41,216 nt of DNA from Streptomyces sp. H39-S7 (GCF_027158205.1 NZ_JAPVLU010000062.1:1-41216), one strand, 5' to 3'; positions 22,599 through 29,856 are shown, counted from the first letter of the stretch. Numbers and translations are program-made. Notes: a model not told the origin generated them from the sequence alone.

Positions 22599-22617
22599 CC
22601 CATCATAGAATGATGGG
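22599..22617. promoter_or_regulatory. 19-bp palindromic operator with two opposed -10 boxes
   Basis: CCCATCATAGAATGATGGG is a perfect inverted repeat of 8-bp arms around AGA and fills most of the 22-bp gap between the two start codons. It contains TAGAAT on the plus strand (22606-22611, six bases before the GntR ATG) and TATGAT on the minus strand (22602-22607, six bases before the MFS ATG). A protein bound here would block both promoters. The GntR product is the obvious candidate; FadR-type regulators bind short palindromes of this size. Confidence 0.75.
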
Positions 22618-23298
22618 ATGAATCTCGGTCCACTCCCCCGGCAGTCCACCCTCGCCGACCAGGTGATCGCCCGACTGCGCACCCAGATCACGTCCGGGGA
22701 GTGGCCGGTCGGCTCCCGCATCCCGACGGAACCCGAACTCGTCGAACAGCTCGGCGTCGCCCGCAACACGGTCCGCGAGGCGGTCAGGGCCCTGGCCCAC
22801 AACGGCCTGCTCGACATCCGGCAGGGCTCCGGCACCTACGTCCGGGCCACCAGCGAGCTGGCGGGCGTCATGCACCGCCGGTTCGCCGACGCCGACCCGC
22901 GGCACGTCGCCGAGTTGCGCAGCGCCCTGGAGGCGTCCGCCGCCGGGCTGGCCGCCGTCCGCCGCACCGACCGCGACCTGCGCCTTCTCGGCACCCTGCT
23001 GGAGCGCCGCGAGCGGGCCTGGGAGTCGGGGGACGCCGCCGCGTTCGTCGACGCGGACGCGACGCTGCACCTGGCGGTCGTCGGCGCCTCGCACAACGAC
23101 GTGCTGGTCGAGCTCTACGCGGACTTCGGCGAGGTGCTGCGCGACTTCCTGCGCGCGGACGTCGGCGAGGTGCTGCGCCCGGAGCAGCACCTGGACCACG
23201 CCCGGCTGGTCGAGGCGATCCGCGCGGGCGACGCGGAGGCGGCTTCCGCCGAGGCGGCCGGGCACGCGTTCCACTGCCGGGGGCTCGGCGCCGCGTAG
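22618..23298 (+). CDS. FadR-subfamily GntR transcriptional regulator
   Basis: This 226-residue repressor-type regulator has a winged helix-turn-helix at about residues 10-75 (LADQVIARLRTQITSGEW; GSRIPTEPELVEQLGVARNT; GLLDIRQGSGTYV) and an FCD ligand domain at about 95-215. D/H residues such as those in DADATLHLAVVGASHND and HARLVEAIRAGD could coordinate a metal. It is divergent from the CynX/NimT exporter, with a palindrome occupying the shared intergenic space, so it most likely controls that exporter and itself. The ATG at 22618 follows directly on the palindrome with no ribosome site, indicating a leaderless mRNA. Confidence 0.92.
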   Translation: MNLGPLPRQSTLADQVIARLRTQITSGEWPVGSRIPTEPELVEQLGVARNTVREAVRALAHNGLLDIRQGSGTYVRATSELAGVMHRRFADADPRHVAELRSALEASAAGLAAVRRTDRDLRLLGTLLERRERAWESGDAAAFVDADATLHLAVVGASHNDVLVELYADFGEVLRDFLRADVGEVLRPEQHLDHARLVEAIRAGDAEAASAEAAGHAFHCRGLGAA

Positions 23299-23308
23299 AC
23301 CCGGCAAC

Positions 23309-23360
23309 GGCGAACGCCCGGCCCCGGACGCCATCGAGGCGTCGGGACCGGGCGTTCGCC
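23309..23360. terminator. Long bidirectional hairpin after the GntR gene
   Basis: A stem of about 20 bp with two mismatches (arms beginning GGCGAACGCCCGG and ending CCGGGCGTTCGCC, loop ATCGA) starts 10 bases after the GntR stop codon. It also faces the fabI transcript arriving from the other side. Confidence 0.8.
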
Positions 23361-23399
23361 GTCGGTCAGGAGCGGCACAGGCCAGAAGCGGTACGGCTC

Positions 23400-23445
23400 A
23401 GGCTCCGACCGCGTGCAGGCCGTCGACGTGGATGATCTCGCCGGT
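23400..23445. repeat. Duplicate of the fabI 3' end (outer copy)
   Basis: This 46-base segment matches 23568-23616 except for a 3-base deletion (GCC). Read on the minus strand it encodes I-I-H-V-D-G-L-H-A-V-G-A followed by TGA, the FabI C-terminus lacking one Gly codon. It is not attached to a gene. It reads as a direct repeat flanking a 122-base insert (23446-23567), resembling a target-end duplication. See the findings. Confidence 0.85.
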
Positions 23446-23567
23446 CGGCCCCCGCGTTCCCTGCCGCGCTCGCACTGCTCGGCCCCGGGGGCCTCTCAGG
23501 CTTCGTACGGCTGTGCCGGACTCCGTCCGGCGGGGCGGCACATCACCGCCGCGCCGGCCCGCGCGCT
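23446..23567. other. 122-base insert between the fabI end and its duplicate
   Basis: The insert holds an inner GGCCCCGGGGGCC palindrome (about 23483-23495) and a CCGGACTCCGTCCGG dyad (about 23517-23531). No open frame or known mobile element is recognisable. It could be the remnant of a larger element that entered the 3' end of fabI. Confidence 0.5.
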
Positions 23568-24336
23568 AGGCTCCGACCGCGTGCAGGCCGCCGTCGACGT
23601 GGATGATCTCGCCGGTGGTCTTCGGGAACCAGTCCGAGAGCAGGGCGACGACACCGCGGCCGGTCGGCTCGGGGTCGGACATGTCCCACTCCAGCGGGGA
23701 GCGGTGGTTCCAGACGTCCGCGAGTTCCCCGAAGCCCGGGATGGACTTGGCGGCCATCGAGCCGATCGGCCCGGCCGAGATCAGGTTGCAGCGGACGTTC
23801 TGCTTGCCCAGGTCGCGGGCGAGGTAGCGGGAGGTGGCCTCCAGCGCGGCCTTGGCCGGGCCCATCCAGTCGTACTGCGGCCAGGCGTACTGCGCGTCGA
23901 AGGTGAGACCGACGACCGAGCCGCCGCCGTTGCTCATCAGGGGCAGGCACGCCATGGTCAGCGACTTCAGCGAGAACGCGGACACGTGCATCGCGGTGGC
24001 GACGGACTCCCACGGCGCGTTGAGGAAGTTGCCGCCCAGCGCGTCCTGCGGGGCGAAGCCGATGGAGTGCACCACGCCGTCCAGGCTGCCCAGCTCGGCG
24101 CGGACGGTGTCCGCGAGCGAGCCGAGGTGCTCGGCGTTGGTCACGTCCAGCTCGATGACCTTGGTGGGCTTCGGCAGCTTCCTGGCGATGCGCTCGGTCA
24201 GGGTGGGCCGCGGGAAGGCGGTGAGGATGATCTCAGCGCCCTGCTCCTGCGCCAGCTTGGCGGTGTGGAACGCGATGGAGGACTCCATCAGCACTCCGGT
24301 GATCAGGATGCGCTTGCCTTCGAGAATTCCACTCAT
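23566..24336 (-). CDS. fabI: Enoyl-[acyl-carrier-protein] reductase (NADH), InhA type
   Basis: This 256-residue enzyme of type II fatty acid synthesis reduces enoyl-ACP to acyl-ACP. It has the divergent SDR layout of the FabI/InhA group: the N-terminal GKRILITGVLMESSIAFH cofactor region, HSIGFAPQDALGG, and the active-site Tyr and Lys in YDWMGPAKAALE (Y-x6-K). It is the target class of isoniazid and triclosan. It lies five bases downstream of fabG, so the two form an operon. The last 16 codons lie in a duplicated sequence, and the stop is TAG where the outer copy has TGA, so the current gene end may derive from an insertion event. Confidence 0.95.
   Translation of the reverse strand: MSGILEGKRILITGVLMESSIAFHTAKLAQEQGAEIILTAFPRPTLTERIARKLPKPTKVIELDVTNAEHLGSLADTVRAELGSLDGVVHSIGFAPQDALGGNFLNAPWESVATAMHVSAFSLKSLTMACLPLMSNGGGSVVGLTFDAQYAWPQYDWMGPAKAALEATSRYLARDLGKQNVRCNLISAGPIGSMAAKSIPGFGELADVWNHRSPLEWDMSDPEPTGRGVVALLSDWFPKTTGEIIHVDGGLHAVGA
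23568..23616. repeat. Duplicated fabI 3' end (inner, in-gene copy)
   Basis: This is the in-gene partner of the segment at 23400-23445; 46 of 49 positions match, the only difference being the extra GCC. It spans the FabI C-terminal codons up to the last base of the stop codon. Confidence 0.85.
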
Positions 24337-24341
24337 GGTGA

Positions 24342-25046
24342 TCAGTGACCCATGCCCAATCCGCCGTCTACGGGAATGACGGCACCAGTGATGTATGCGG
24401 CCTCGTCGGAGGCGAGGAAGCGGACCGAGGAGGCGATCTCCGCGGTCTGCGCGTAACGGCCCAGCGGGATCTGTCCGACGATCTTCTCGCGCTGCTCGTC
24501 GCTGAGCGTGCGGGTCATGTCGGTGTCCACGAAGCCGGGGGCCACGACGTTCACGGTGATGTTGCGCGAGCCGAGCTCGCGGGCGAGCGAGCGAGCGAAG
24601 CCGACCAGGCCGGCCTTGGAGGCGGCGTAGTTCGACTGGCCGGCGGAGCCGAGCAGGCCCACGACCGAGGAGATGAGCACAATGCGTCCCTGGCGGGCCC
24701 GCAGCATCTTCCGGGCGGCGGCCTTGACGACACGGAAGGTGCCCGTGAGGTTCGTGTCCAGGACGGACGTGAAGTCCTCGTCGGTCATCCGGAGCAGCAG
24801 CTGGTCGCGGGTGACGCCGGCGTTGGCGATCAGCACCTCGACCGCACCGTGCTTCTCCTCGATCTCCTTGAAGGCCTGCTCGACCTGCTCGGATTCGGTG
24901 ATGTCGCAGCGCACCGCGAGGAAGCCCGCTGGTGGCTCGCCCGAGCGGTAGGTGATGGCGACCTTGTCCCCCGCGTCGGCGAAGGCCTGGGCGATGGCGA
25001 GGCCGATGCCCCGGTTTCCTCCGGTGACGAGAACCGAGCGGCTCAA
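24342..25046 (-). CDS. fabG: 3-oxoacyl-[acyl-carrier-protein] reductase
   Basis: This 234-residue NADPH-dependent SDR reduces 3-ketoacyl-ACP in fatty acid elongation. The motifs are TGGNRGIG (cofactor loop), NAGVTRD, the active-site Ser in LISSVVG, and Tyr/Lys in SNYAASKAG; the C-terminus ends VDGGLGMGH as in FabG. I chose the TTG at 25046 (leading into SRSVLVTGG) because AAAGGG lies about seven bases upstream and the length fits the family. An ATG at 25064 adding six residues is the alternative. It is the first gene of the fabG-fabI operon, separate from the fabD-H-acpP-F cluster, as is usual in Streptomyces. Confidence 0.94.
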   Translation of the reverse strand: MSRSVLVTGGNRGIGLAIAQAFADAGDKVAITYRSGEPPAGFLAVRCDITESEQVEQAFKEIEEKHGAVEVLIANAGVTRDQLLLRMTDEDFTSVLDTNLTGTFRVVKAAARKMLRARQGRIVLISSVVGLLGSAGQSNYAASKAGLVGFARSLARELGSRNITVNVVAPGFVDTDMTRTLSDEQREKIVGQIPLGRYAQTAEIASSVRFLASDEAAYITGAVIPVDGGLGMGH

Positions 25047-25116
25047 CGGATCACCCTTTCCCATAGTTGTGGCTATCACCACGAAACTATCGGTCCGGGC
25101 AGCGATACGAGGAACC

Positions 25117-25155
25117 GGGCCCGACAGGGGCATCAGGCTGTCCCTGTCGGGTCCC
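25117..25155. terminator. Terminator of the LPMO gene
   Basis: GGGCCCGACAGGG (25117-25129) pairs with CCCTGTCGGGTCCC (25142-25155) over about 13 bp with one G-U pair. It starts 14 bases after the LPMO stop codon and lies before the fabG promoter. Confidence 0.75.
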
Positions 25156-25169
25156 TACAGTCGATGTTG

Positions 25170-26099
25170 CTACGCCTGGGTACCGGATGCCGTCCGGCGG
25201 CGGCCGCGGAGGATCATTCCGACGGCTCCCGCGGCGAGAACGGCGCTGCCGCCGAGTGCCGTCTTCAGGGTGCCGTCGGTCCGGCCGCTCGCCGCCGCGT
25301 TCTGGGCGACGAGCGAGGTGTCCCCGCCGTGGCCGTGGTGGCTGACGGTCGACCGGGCCGATCCGGCGGTGATCTGCTGCTCGCTGGGTGCGGCCGGGGC
25401 CGCGGCCGGGGCGACGCCCTGTCCGTAGACGACGTCGGAGCAGCCGTAGAAGGCTTCGGGGCTGTCGGTGCGCTGCCAGACCTGGTAGATCAGGTGGCGG
25501 CCGGAGCGGCTGGGCAGGTTCGCGGTGAAGTTGTAGGAGCCGCCTGTCGCGGTGGAGCTGGTGGCGTAGGTGGCGATCGGGGTGGTGTCCAGGTCCGACC
25601 ACTTGAGCGGCTTCGTCGGGTCGTAGCCGGTCTTGGTGATGTAAAGGGTCATGACGCCGCGGTGGGGCGCGGTGACCCGGAACGCGATGTTGCGGGAGCC
25701 GGCGGTGACGGACGTGGCCGGCCAGTCGGTGCGGGCCATGTCGAGGGCCTTGTACTTGTCGCGGTTGGCCGAGCACAGCTTGCCGTCGGGGATGATGTCG
25801 CGGCTGTGGCCGTCGGCGTTGGCGATGTTGACTTCGTTCCAGTCGTAGAGCGGCTGGGTGCCGCTCATGGTGACCAGGTCCTTGCAGACCTGCGACTGCG
25901 GGTGCTCGGGGCCTTCGGCGTAGCAGGCGGATATCCGGCTGACGGGGCCGCTGAGCGCGCCGTGCGCGCTCGCGGACACCGGGGTGAGGGCGACGAGCGC
26001 CAGCGCGGCGGCGCCCGCGGCGCCGATCACCGCGCCATGGCGGACGGCGGACCGCCGGGGCGGGGGGACGCGGAGTGCCGAGAGGTGGGGGGTTGGCAT
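25170..26099 (-). CDS. Lytic polysaccharide monooxygenase (AA10), likely membrane-anchored
   Basis: This 309-residue secreted copper oxidase should act on chitin or a related polymer. The signal peptide ends at SASA before H46, which becomes the N-terminal His of the copper histidine brace after cleavage; H146 (APHRG) is the second ligand. Other AA10 features are HGALSGPVSR, the Cys-rich segment PQSQVCKDLV and GHSRDIIPDGKLCSA, and TKTGYDPTKPLKWSDLD. A linker rich in Ala/Pro/His follows, then a C-terminal hydrophobic helix and a basic end (ILRGRRRTA), an anchor-like tail that most AA10 enzymes lack. The ATG at 26099 has AAGGAG six bases upstream. The promoter contains a DasR-like site, fitting chitin or N-acetylglucosamine control. 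Confidence 0.93.
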   Translation of the reverse strand: MPTPHLSALRVPPPRRSAVRHGAVIGAAGAAALALVALTPVSASAHGALSGPVSRISACYAEGPEHPQSQVCKDLVTMSGTQPLYDWNEVNIANADGHSRDIIPDGKLCSANRDKYKALDMARTDWPATSVTAGSRNIAFRVTAPHRGVMTLYITKTGYDPTKPLKWSDLDTTPIATYATSSTATGGSYNFTANLPSRSGRHLIYQVWQRTDSPEAFYGCSDVVYGQGVAPAAAPAAPSEQQITAGSARSTVSHHGHGGDTSLVAQNAAASGRTDGTLKTALGGSAVLAAGAVGMILRGRRRTASGTQA

Positions 26100-26167
26100 G
26101 GGGGGCTCCTTGTCGTGCTGTTTCTCAGGACTGCGCGGACACAGGCGTGGGGGGACCAGCAGCCCCG

Positions 26168-26196
26168 AGCATAGGATTGGTCTGGACCAACGACAA
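26168..26196 (-). promoter_or_regulatory. LPMO promoter
   Basis: On the minus strand TTGTCG (26191-26196), a 17-base spacer and TATGCT (26168-26173) form a clear sigma-70-type promoter. Transcription would start near 26161, giving a leader of about 60 bases before the AAGGAG site and the ATG. Confidence 0.65.
26176..26191. promoter_or_regulatory. DasR-responsive-element-like operator
   Basis: ATTGGTCTGGACCAAC matches the published dre consensus ACTGGTCTAGACCACT at 12 of 16 positions and has perfect TTGGTC/GACCAA arms. It fills the spacer of the LPMO promoter, where a bound repressor would block RNA polymerase. DasR is the GntR regulator of chitin and GlcNAc use in Streptomyces. Confidence 0.75.
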
Positions 26197-26208
26197 GAGC
26201 CTTGTCGT
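26190..26208. promoter_or_regulatory. 19-bp palindrome next to the dre-like site
   Basis: ACGACAAG (26190-26197) and CTTGTCGT (26201-26208) are perfect 8-bp arms around AGC. The palindrome overlaps the -35 of the LPMO promoter and could bind a second regulator. Confidence 0.5.
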
Positions 26209-26297
26209 CATCGGGTTCTGACGGATCATCACCGGTGCGCCGGGCGCGCCGGATATACCGTGGCCACCGGGCTGTCCGACCGGCATGATTCACTGCG

Positions 26298-26325
26298 CAG
26301 ACCTGTCGAATCAGACCTGTCGAAT
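26298..26325 (+). repeat. Exact tandem repeat before tldD
   Basis: The 14-base unit CAGACCTGTCGAAT occurs twice in a row, ending 21 bases before the GTG of tldD. It may be two regulator half-sites or a replication-slippage duplication in the leader. Confidence 0.75.
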
Positions 26326-26346
26326 CGGGCGAAAGGGGAGGCCGCT

Positions 26347-27870
26347 GTGCCTCACGAGGTCGATCAGTCATTCCTGGCGCTGCCACTGCGGGCGCTGGCC
26401 GACGCGGCACTCGCCCGCGCGCGGGCGCTCGGAGCGGAGCACGCGGACTTCCGCTTCGAACGGATCCGCAGCGCCACCCACCGGCTCCGGGACGCCCGGC
26501 CGTCCGGCACCACGGACACCACGGACACCGGGTACGCGGTCCGGGTCGTGCACGGCGGCGCCTGGGGCTTCGCGTCCGGCGTCGACCTGACGATGGACGC
26601 GGCGGCGCGGGTCGCCGGCCAGGCGGTCGCCATGGCGCGGCTGTCGGCGAAGGTGATCGCCGCCGCGGGTTCCGACGAACGCGTCGAGCTGGCGGACGAG
26701 CCGGTGCACGCGGACAAGGTGTGGGTCTCCGCGTACGGGACCAACCCCTTCGACGTCCCGGACGCGGAGAAGACGGCGCTGCTCGCCGAGTGGAGCAGCC
26801 GGCTGCTCGCCGCGAAGGGCGTCGCGCACGCGGACGCGGCCCTGATGACCGTCCAGGAGAACAAGTTCTACGCGGACTCCTCCGGCACCAGCACCACGCA
26901 GCAGCGGGTGCGGCTGCACCCGCAGCTCACCGCCGTCGCGGTGGATCCCGGCAGCGGCGACTTCGACTCCATGCGCACCCTGGCCCCGCCGGTCGGCCGC
27001 GGCTGGGAGTACCTGACGGGCACCGGCTGGGACTGGGACGCCGAACTGGCGCAGATCCCGGAACTGCTGGCGGAGAAGATGCTCGCGCCGACCGTGGAGG
27101 CCGGTTCGTACGACGTCGTGGTGGACCCGTCCAACCTGTGGCTGACGATCCACGAGTCGATCGGCCACGCCACCGAGCTGGACCGGGCGCTCGGTTACGA
27201 AGCCGCCTACGCGGGCACCTCGTTCGCGACCTTCGACCAGCTGGGCACGTTGAAGTACGGCTCCGCGCTGATGAACGTCACCGGGGACCGCACCGCGGAA
27301 CACGGCCTCGCGACGATCGGCTACGACGACGAGGGCGTCGCCGGGCAGACCTGGGACCTGGTGAAGGACGGCACCCTGGTCGGGTACCAGCTGGACCGCC
27401 GGATCGCGAAGCTCACCGGCTTCGAACGGTCCAACGGCTGCGCGTTCGCCGACTCCTCCGGCCATGTGCCGGTGCAGCGGATGGCCAACGTGTCGCTCCA
27501 GCCGGCGCAGGACGGGCCGTCGACGCAGGAGCTGATCGGCGGCGTCGAGCGCGGCATCTACATCGTCGGCGACCGCTCCTGGTCGATCGACATGCAGCGC
27601 TACAACTTCCAGTTCACCGGCCAGCGGTTCTTCCGGATCGAGAACGGCCGGCTCGCGGGCCAGCTCAAGGACGTCGCCTACCAGGCCACGACCACCGACT
27701 TCTGGGGCTCGATGGAAGCCGTCGGCGGCCCGCAGACCTACGTCCTCGGCGGCGCCTTCAACTGCGGCAAGGCCCAGCCCGGGCAGGTCGCGGCGGTCAG
27801 CCACGGCTGCCCCTCCGCGCTGTTCCGCGGTGTCAACATCCTGAACACGACCCAGGAGGCCGGCCGATGA
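26347..27870 (+). CDS. tldD: TldD-type metalloprotease subunit
   Basis: This 507-residue cytosolic protein forms the TldD/TldE protease with the next gene. TldD carries the active site: HESIGHATELD (about residue 264) shows the H-E-x-x-x-H zinc motif. The N-terminal domain (about 1-200) has RIRSATHRLRDAR and GYAVRVVHGGAWGFASG. Known roles of TldDE are degradation of antitoxin CcdA and maturation of modified peptides such as microcin B17; the substrate here is unknown. The GTG at 26347 is preceded by GGGGAGG five bases away. The stop codon overlaps the ATG of tldE by four bases. Confidence 0.95.
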   Translation: MPHEVDQSFLALPLRALADAALARARALGAEHADFRFERIRSATHRLRDARPSGTTDTTDTGYAVRVVHGGAWGFASGVDLTMDAAARVAGQAVAMARLSAKVIAAAGSDERVELADEPVHADKVWVSAYGTNPFDVPDAEKTALLAEWSSRLLAAKGVAHADAALMTVQENKFYADSSGTSTTQQRVRLHPQLTAVAVDPGSGDFDSMRTLAPPVGRGWEYLTGTGWDWDAELAQIPELLAEKMLAPTVEAGSYDVVVDPSNLWLTIHESIGHATELDRALGYEAAYAGTSFATFDQLGTLKYGSALMNVTGDRTAEHGLATIGYDDEGVAGQTWDLVKDGTLVGYQLDRRIAKLTGFERSNGCAFADSSGHVPVQRMANVSLQPAQDGPSTQELIGGVERGIYIVGDRSWSIDMQRYNFQFTGQRFFRIENGRLAGQLKDVAYQATTTDFWGSMEAVGGPQTYVLGGAFNCGKAQPGQVAAVSHGCPSALFRGVNILNTTQEAGR

Positions 27871-29261
27871 GCCCCCGCAGCACCGCTCCGCACGAGATCG
27901 TCGAGCGCGCCCTGGCACTGTCCCGCGCCGACGGCTGCGTCGTCATCGCGGACGAGGAGTCCAGCGCCAACCTGCGCTGGGCGGGCAACGCCCTCACCAC
28001 CAACGGCGTGACCCGTGGCCGCACCCTCACCGTCATCGCGACGGTGAACGGCTCGCAGGGCGCCGCCTCCGGTGTGGTGTCCCGCTCCGCGGTGACCGTC
28101 GACGACCTGGAGCCGCTGGTCCGGGCCGCCGAGGAGGCGGCCCGCGCCGCGGGGCCGGCCGAGGACGCCCAGCCGCTCGTCGAGGGCACCGCGCACTCCG
28201 CCGGCTTCACCGAGCCGCCCGCCGAGACCTCCTCCGAGGTCTTCGGATCGTTCGCGCCCGCGCTGGGCGAGTCCTTCGCGACCGCACGGGCCGGCGGACG
28301 GCAGCTGTACGGGTTCGCCTTCCACTCGGTGACCTCCAGCTACCTCGGCAGCTCCACGGGACTGCGGCTGCGGCACGACCAGCCGACCGGCACGATGGAG
28401 CTGAACGCCAAGTCCCCCGACCGCTCCCGCTCCGCCTGGGCAGGGGCCTCGACCAGGGACTTCAAGGACGTCGACCCGGCGGCGCTCGACGCGGAGCTCG
28501 CCCAGCGGCTCGTCTGGGCGGAGCGGCGCGTCGAACTGCCCGCCGGCCGGTACGAGACGCTGCTGCCGCCGTCCGCCGTCGCGGACCTGGCGATCTACCA
28601 GCTGTGGTCGTCCGGCGCCCGTGACGCGGCCGAGGGCCGCACCGTGTTCAGCAAGCCGGGCGGGGGCACCCGGGTCGGGGAGAAGCTCTCCGAGCTGCCG
28701 CTGACGCTGCGCAGCGACCCGTCGGCGCCCGGTCTGGAGTCGGCCCCGTTCGTCATCGCGCACGCCTCGGGCGACGAGTCCTCGGTGTTCGACAACGGCC
28801 TGCCGGTCGGGCCGGTGGAGTGGATCCGCGACGGGGTGCTCATCCGGCTGCCCACCACCCGGCACAGCGCGGGCCTCACGGGCCTCCCGGTGACCCCGAC
28901 CGCCGACAACCTGATCCTGGACGGCGGCGGCACCAAGTCGCTGGAGGAGATGGTCGCGGCGACCGGGCGCGGGCTGCTGCTGACCTGCCTGTGGTACATC
29001 CGCGAGGTCGATCCGGCGACGCTGCTGCTCACCGGCCTCACCCGGGACGGCGTCTACCTGGTCGAGAACGGCGAGGTGACGGGCGCGGTGAACAACTTCC
29101 GGTTCAACGAGTCGCCGGTGGACCTGCTCGGCCGGGTCGCCGAGACGGGCCGCACCGAGCGGACGCTGCCGCGCGAGTGGAGCGACTACTTCACCCGGGC
29201 CGCCGCGCCGGCCATGCGGATCCCGGACTTCAACATGAGCTCGGTCAGCCAGGGCGTCTGA
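27867..29261 (+). CDS. tldE: TldE/PmbA-type protease subunit
   Basis: This 464-residue partner of TldD lacks the zinc-binding motif, as is normal for TldE. Family features are WAGNALTTNGVTRGRTLTVIA near residue 37, LNAKSPDRSRSAWAG in the centre, and the C-terminal TCLWYIREVDPATLLLTGLTRDGVYLVENGE. The ATG overlaps the tldD stop (ATGA) and GGAGG precedes it by seven bases, so translation is coupled for one-to-one assembly. The next gene, kptA, starts 25 bases after the stop codon and is probably co-transcribed. Confidence 0.94.
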   Translation: MSPRSTAPHEIVERALALSRADGCVVIADEESSANLRWAGNALTTNGVTRGRTLTVIATVNGSQGAASGVVSRSAVTVDDLEPLVRAAEEAARAAGPAEDAQPLVEGTAHSAGFTEPPAETSSEVFGSFAPALGESFATARAGGRQLYGFAFHSVTSSYLGSSTGLRLRHDQPTGTMELNAKSPDRSRSAWAGASTRDFKDVDPAALDAELAQRLVWAERRVELPAGRYETLLPPSAVADLAIYQLWSSGARDAAEGRTVFSKPGGGTRVGEKLSELPLTLRSDPSAPGLESAPFVIAHASGDESSVFDNGLPVGPVEWIRDGVLIRLPTTRHSAGLTGLPVTPTADNLILDGGGTKSLEEMVAATGRGLLLTCLWYIREVDPATLLLTGLTRDGVYLVENGEVTGAVNNFRFNESPVDLLGRVAETGRTERTLPREWSDYFTRAAAPAMRIPDFNMSSVSQGV

Positions 29262-29286
29262 CCGGCGTGCCAGGAGGATGACGACG

Positions 29287-29838
29287 GTGGACGAGAAGCG
29301 GACGGTCAAGGTCTCGAAGTTCCTGGCCATGGTGCTGCGGCATCATCCGGGAGCGGTCGGGCTGACCCTCGACGAGGGCGGCTGGGTGGCGGTCGACGAA
29401 CTGATCGCCGCCTGCGACCGGGCCGGCCGCCGCTTCTCGCGCGCCGAGCTGGACCATGTCGTCGCGACGAACAACAAGAAGCGGTACGAATACGCGCCGG
29501 ACGGCCTGCGGATCCGGGCCAGCCAGGGCCACTCGGTCCCGGTGGACCTCGGGCTGGCGGCGGCGCCACCGCCCGACGTGCTCTTCCACGGCACGGCCAC
29601 GACGACCCTGCCGCTGATCCTCCGGGACGGGTTGCTGCCGATGTCCCGTCAGGACGTCCATCTGTCGGCCGACGTGGAGACGGCCGTGCGCGTGGGTGCG
29701 CGGCACGGCCGTCCTGTGGTGCTGGAGGTGGACGCTGCCCGGCTGGCCGCCGAGGGCCATGTGTTCCGGGTCAGCGCCAACGGAGTGTGGCTGACCGACC
29801 GGGTGCCCGCGGCGCGGTTGCGGCAGCGCCCGGTCTGA
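29287..29838 (+). CDS. kptA: RNA 2'-phosphotransferase (KptA/Tpt1 family)
   Basis: This 183-residue enzyme moves a 2'-phosphate from RNA to NAD, giving ADP-ribose 1'',2''-cyclic phosphate. In eukaryotes it finishes tRNA splicing; in bacteria, which lack that pathway, its substrate is unresolved. Family features are SKFLAMVLRHHPGAVGLTLD with the early Arg-His pair, GWVAVDELI, RIRASQGHSVPVDL, LFHGTAT, and SRQDVHLSADVETAVRVG. I prefer the GTG at 29287, nine bases after AGGAGG; the ATG at 29278 abuts that site directly and leaves no spacing. It lies 25 bases after tldE on the same strand. Confidence 0.9.
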   Translation: MDEKRTVKVSKFLAMVLRHHPGAVGLTLDEGGWVAVDELIAACDRAGRRFSRAELDHVVATNNKKRYEYAPDGLRIRASQGHSVPVDLGLAAAPPPDVLFHGTATTTLPLILRDGLLPMSRQDVHLSADVETAVRVGARHGRPVVLEVDAARLAAEGHVFRVSANGVWLTDRVPAARLRQRPV

Positions 29839-29856
29839 GCGAACGGTCTGCCGGCG

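Noticed and set aside
23446..23567. A complete miniature transposon in the fabI insert
   Set aside because: I do not see matching terminal inverted repeats at the insert ends, and the 46-bp flanking repeat is far too long for a transposon target duplication.
24580..24605. A GCGAGCGAGC-type repeat in fabG as a mobile repeat
   Set aside because: It is a short run of codons for conserved FabG residues (S-L-A-R-E-L) in a GC-rich gene and needs no other explanation.
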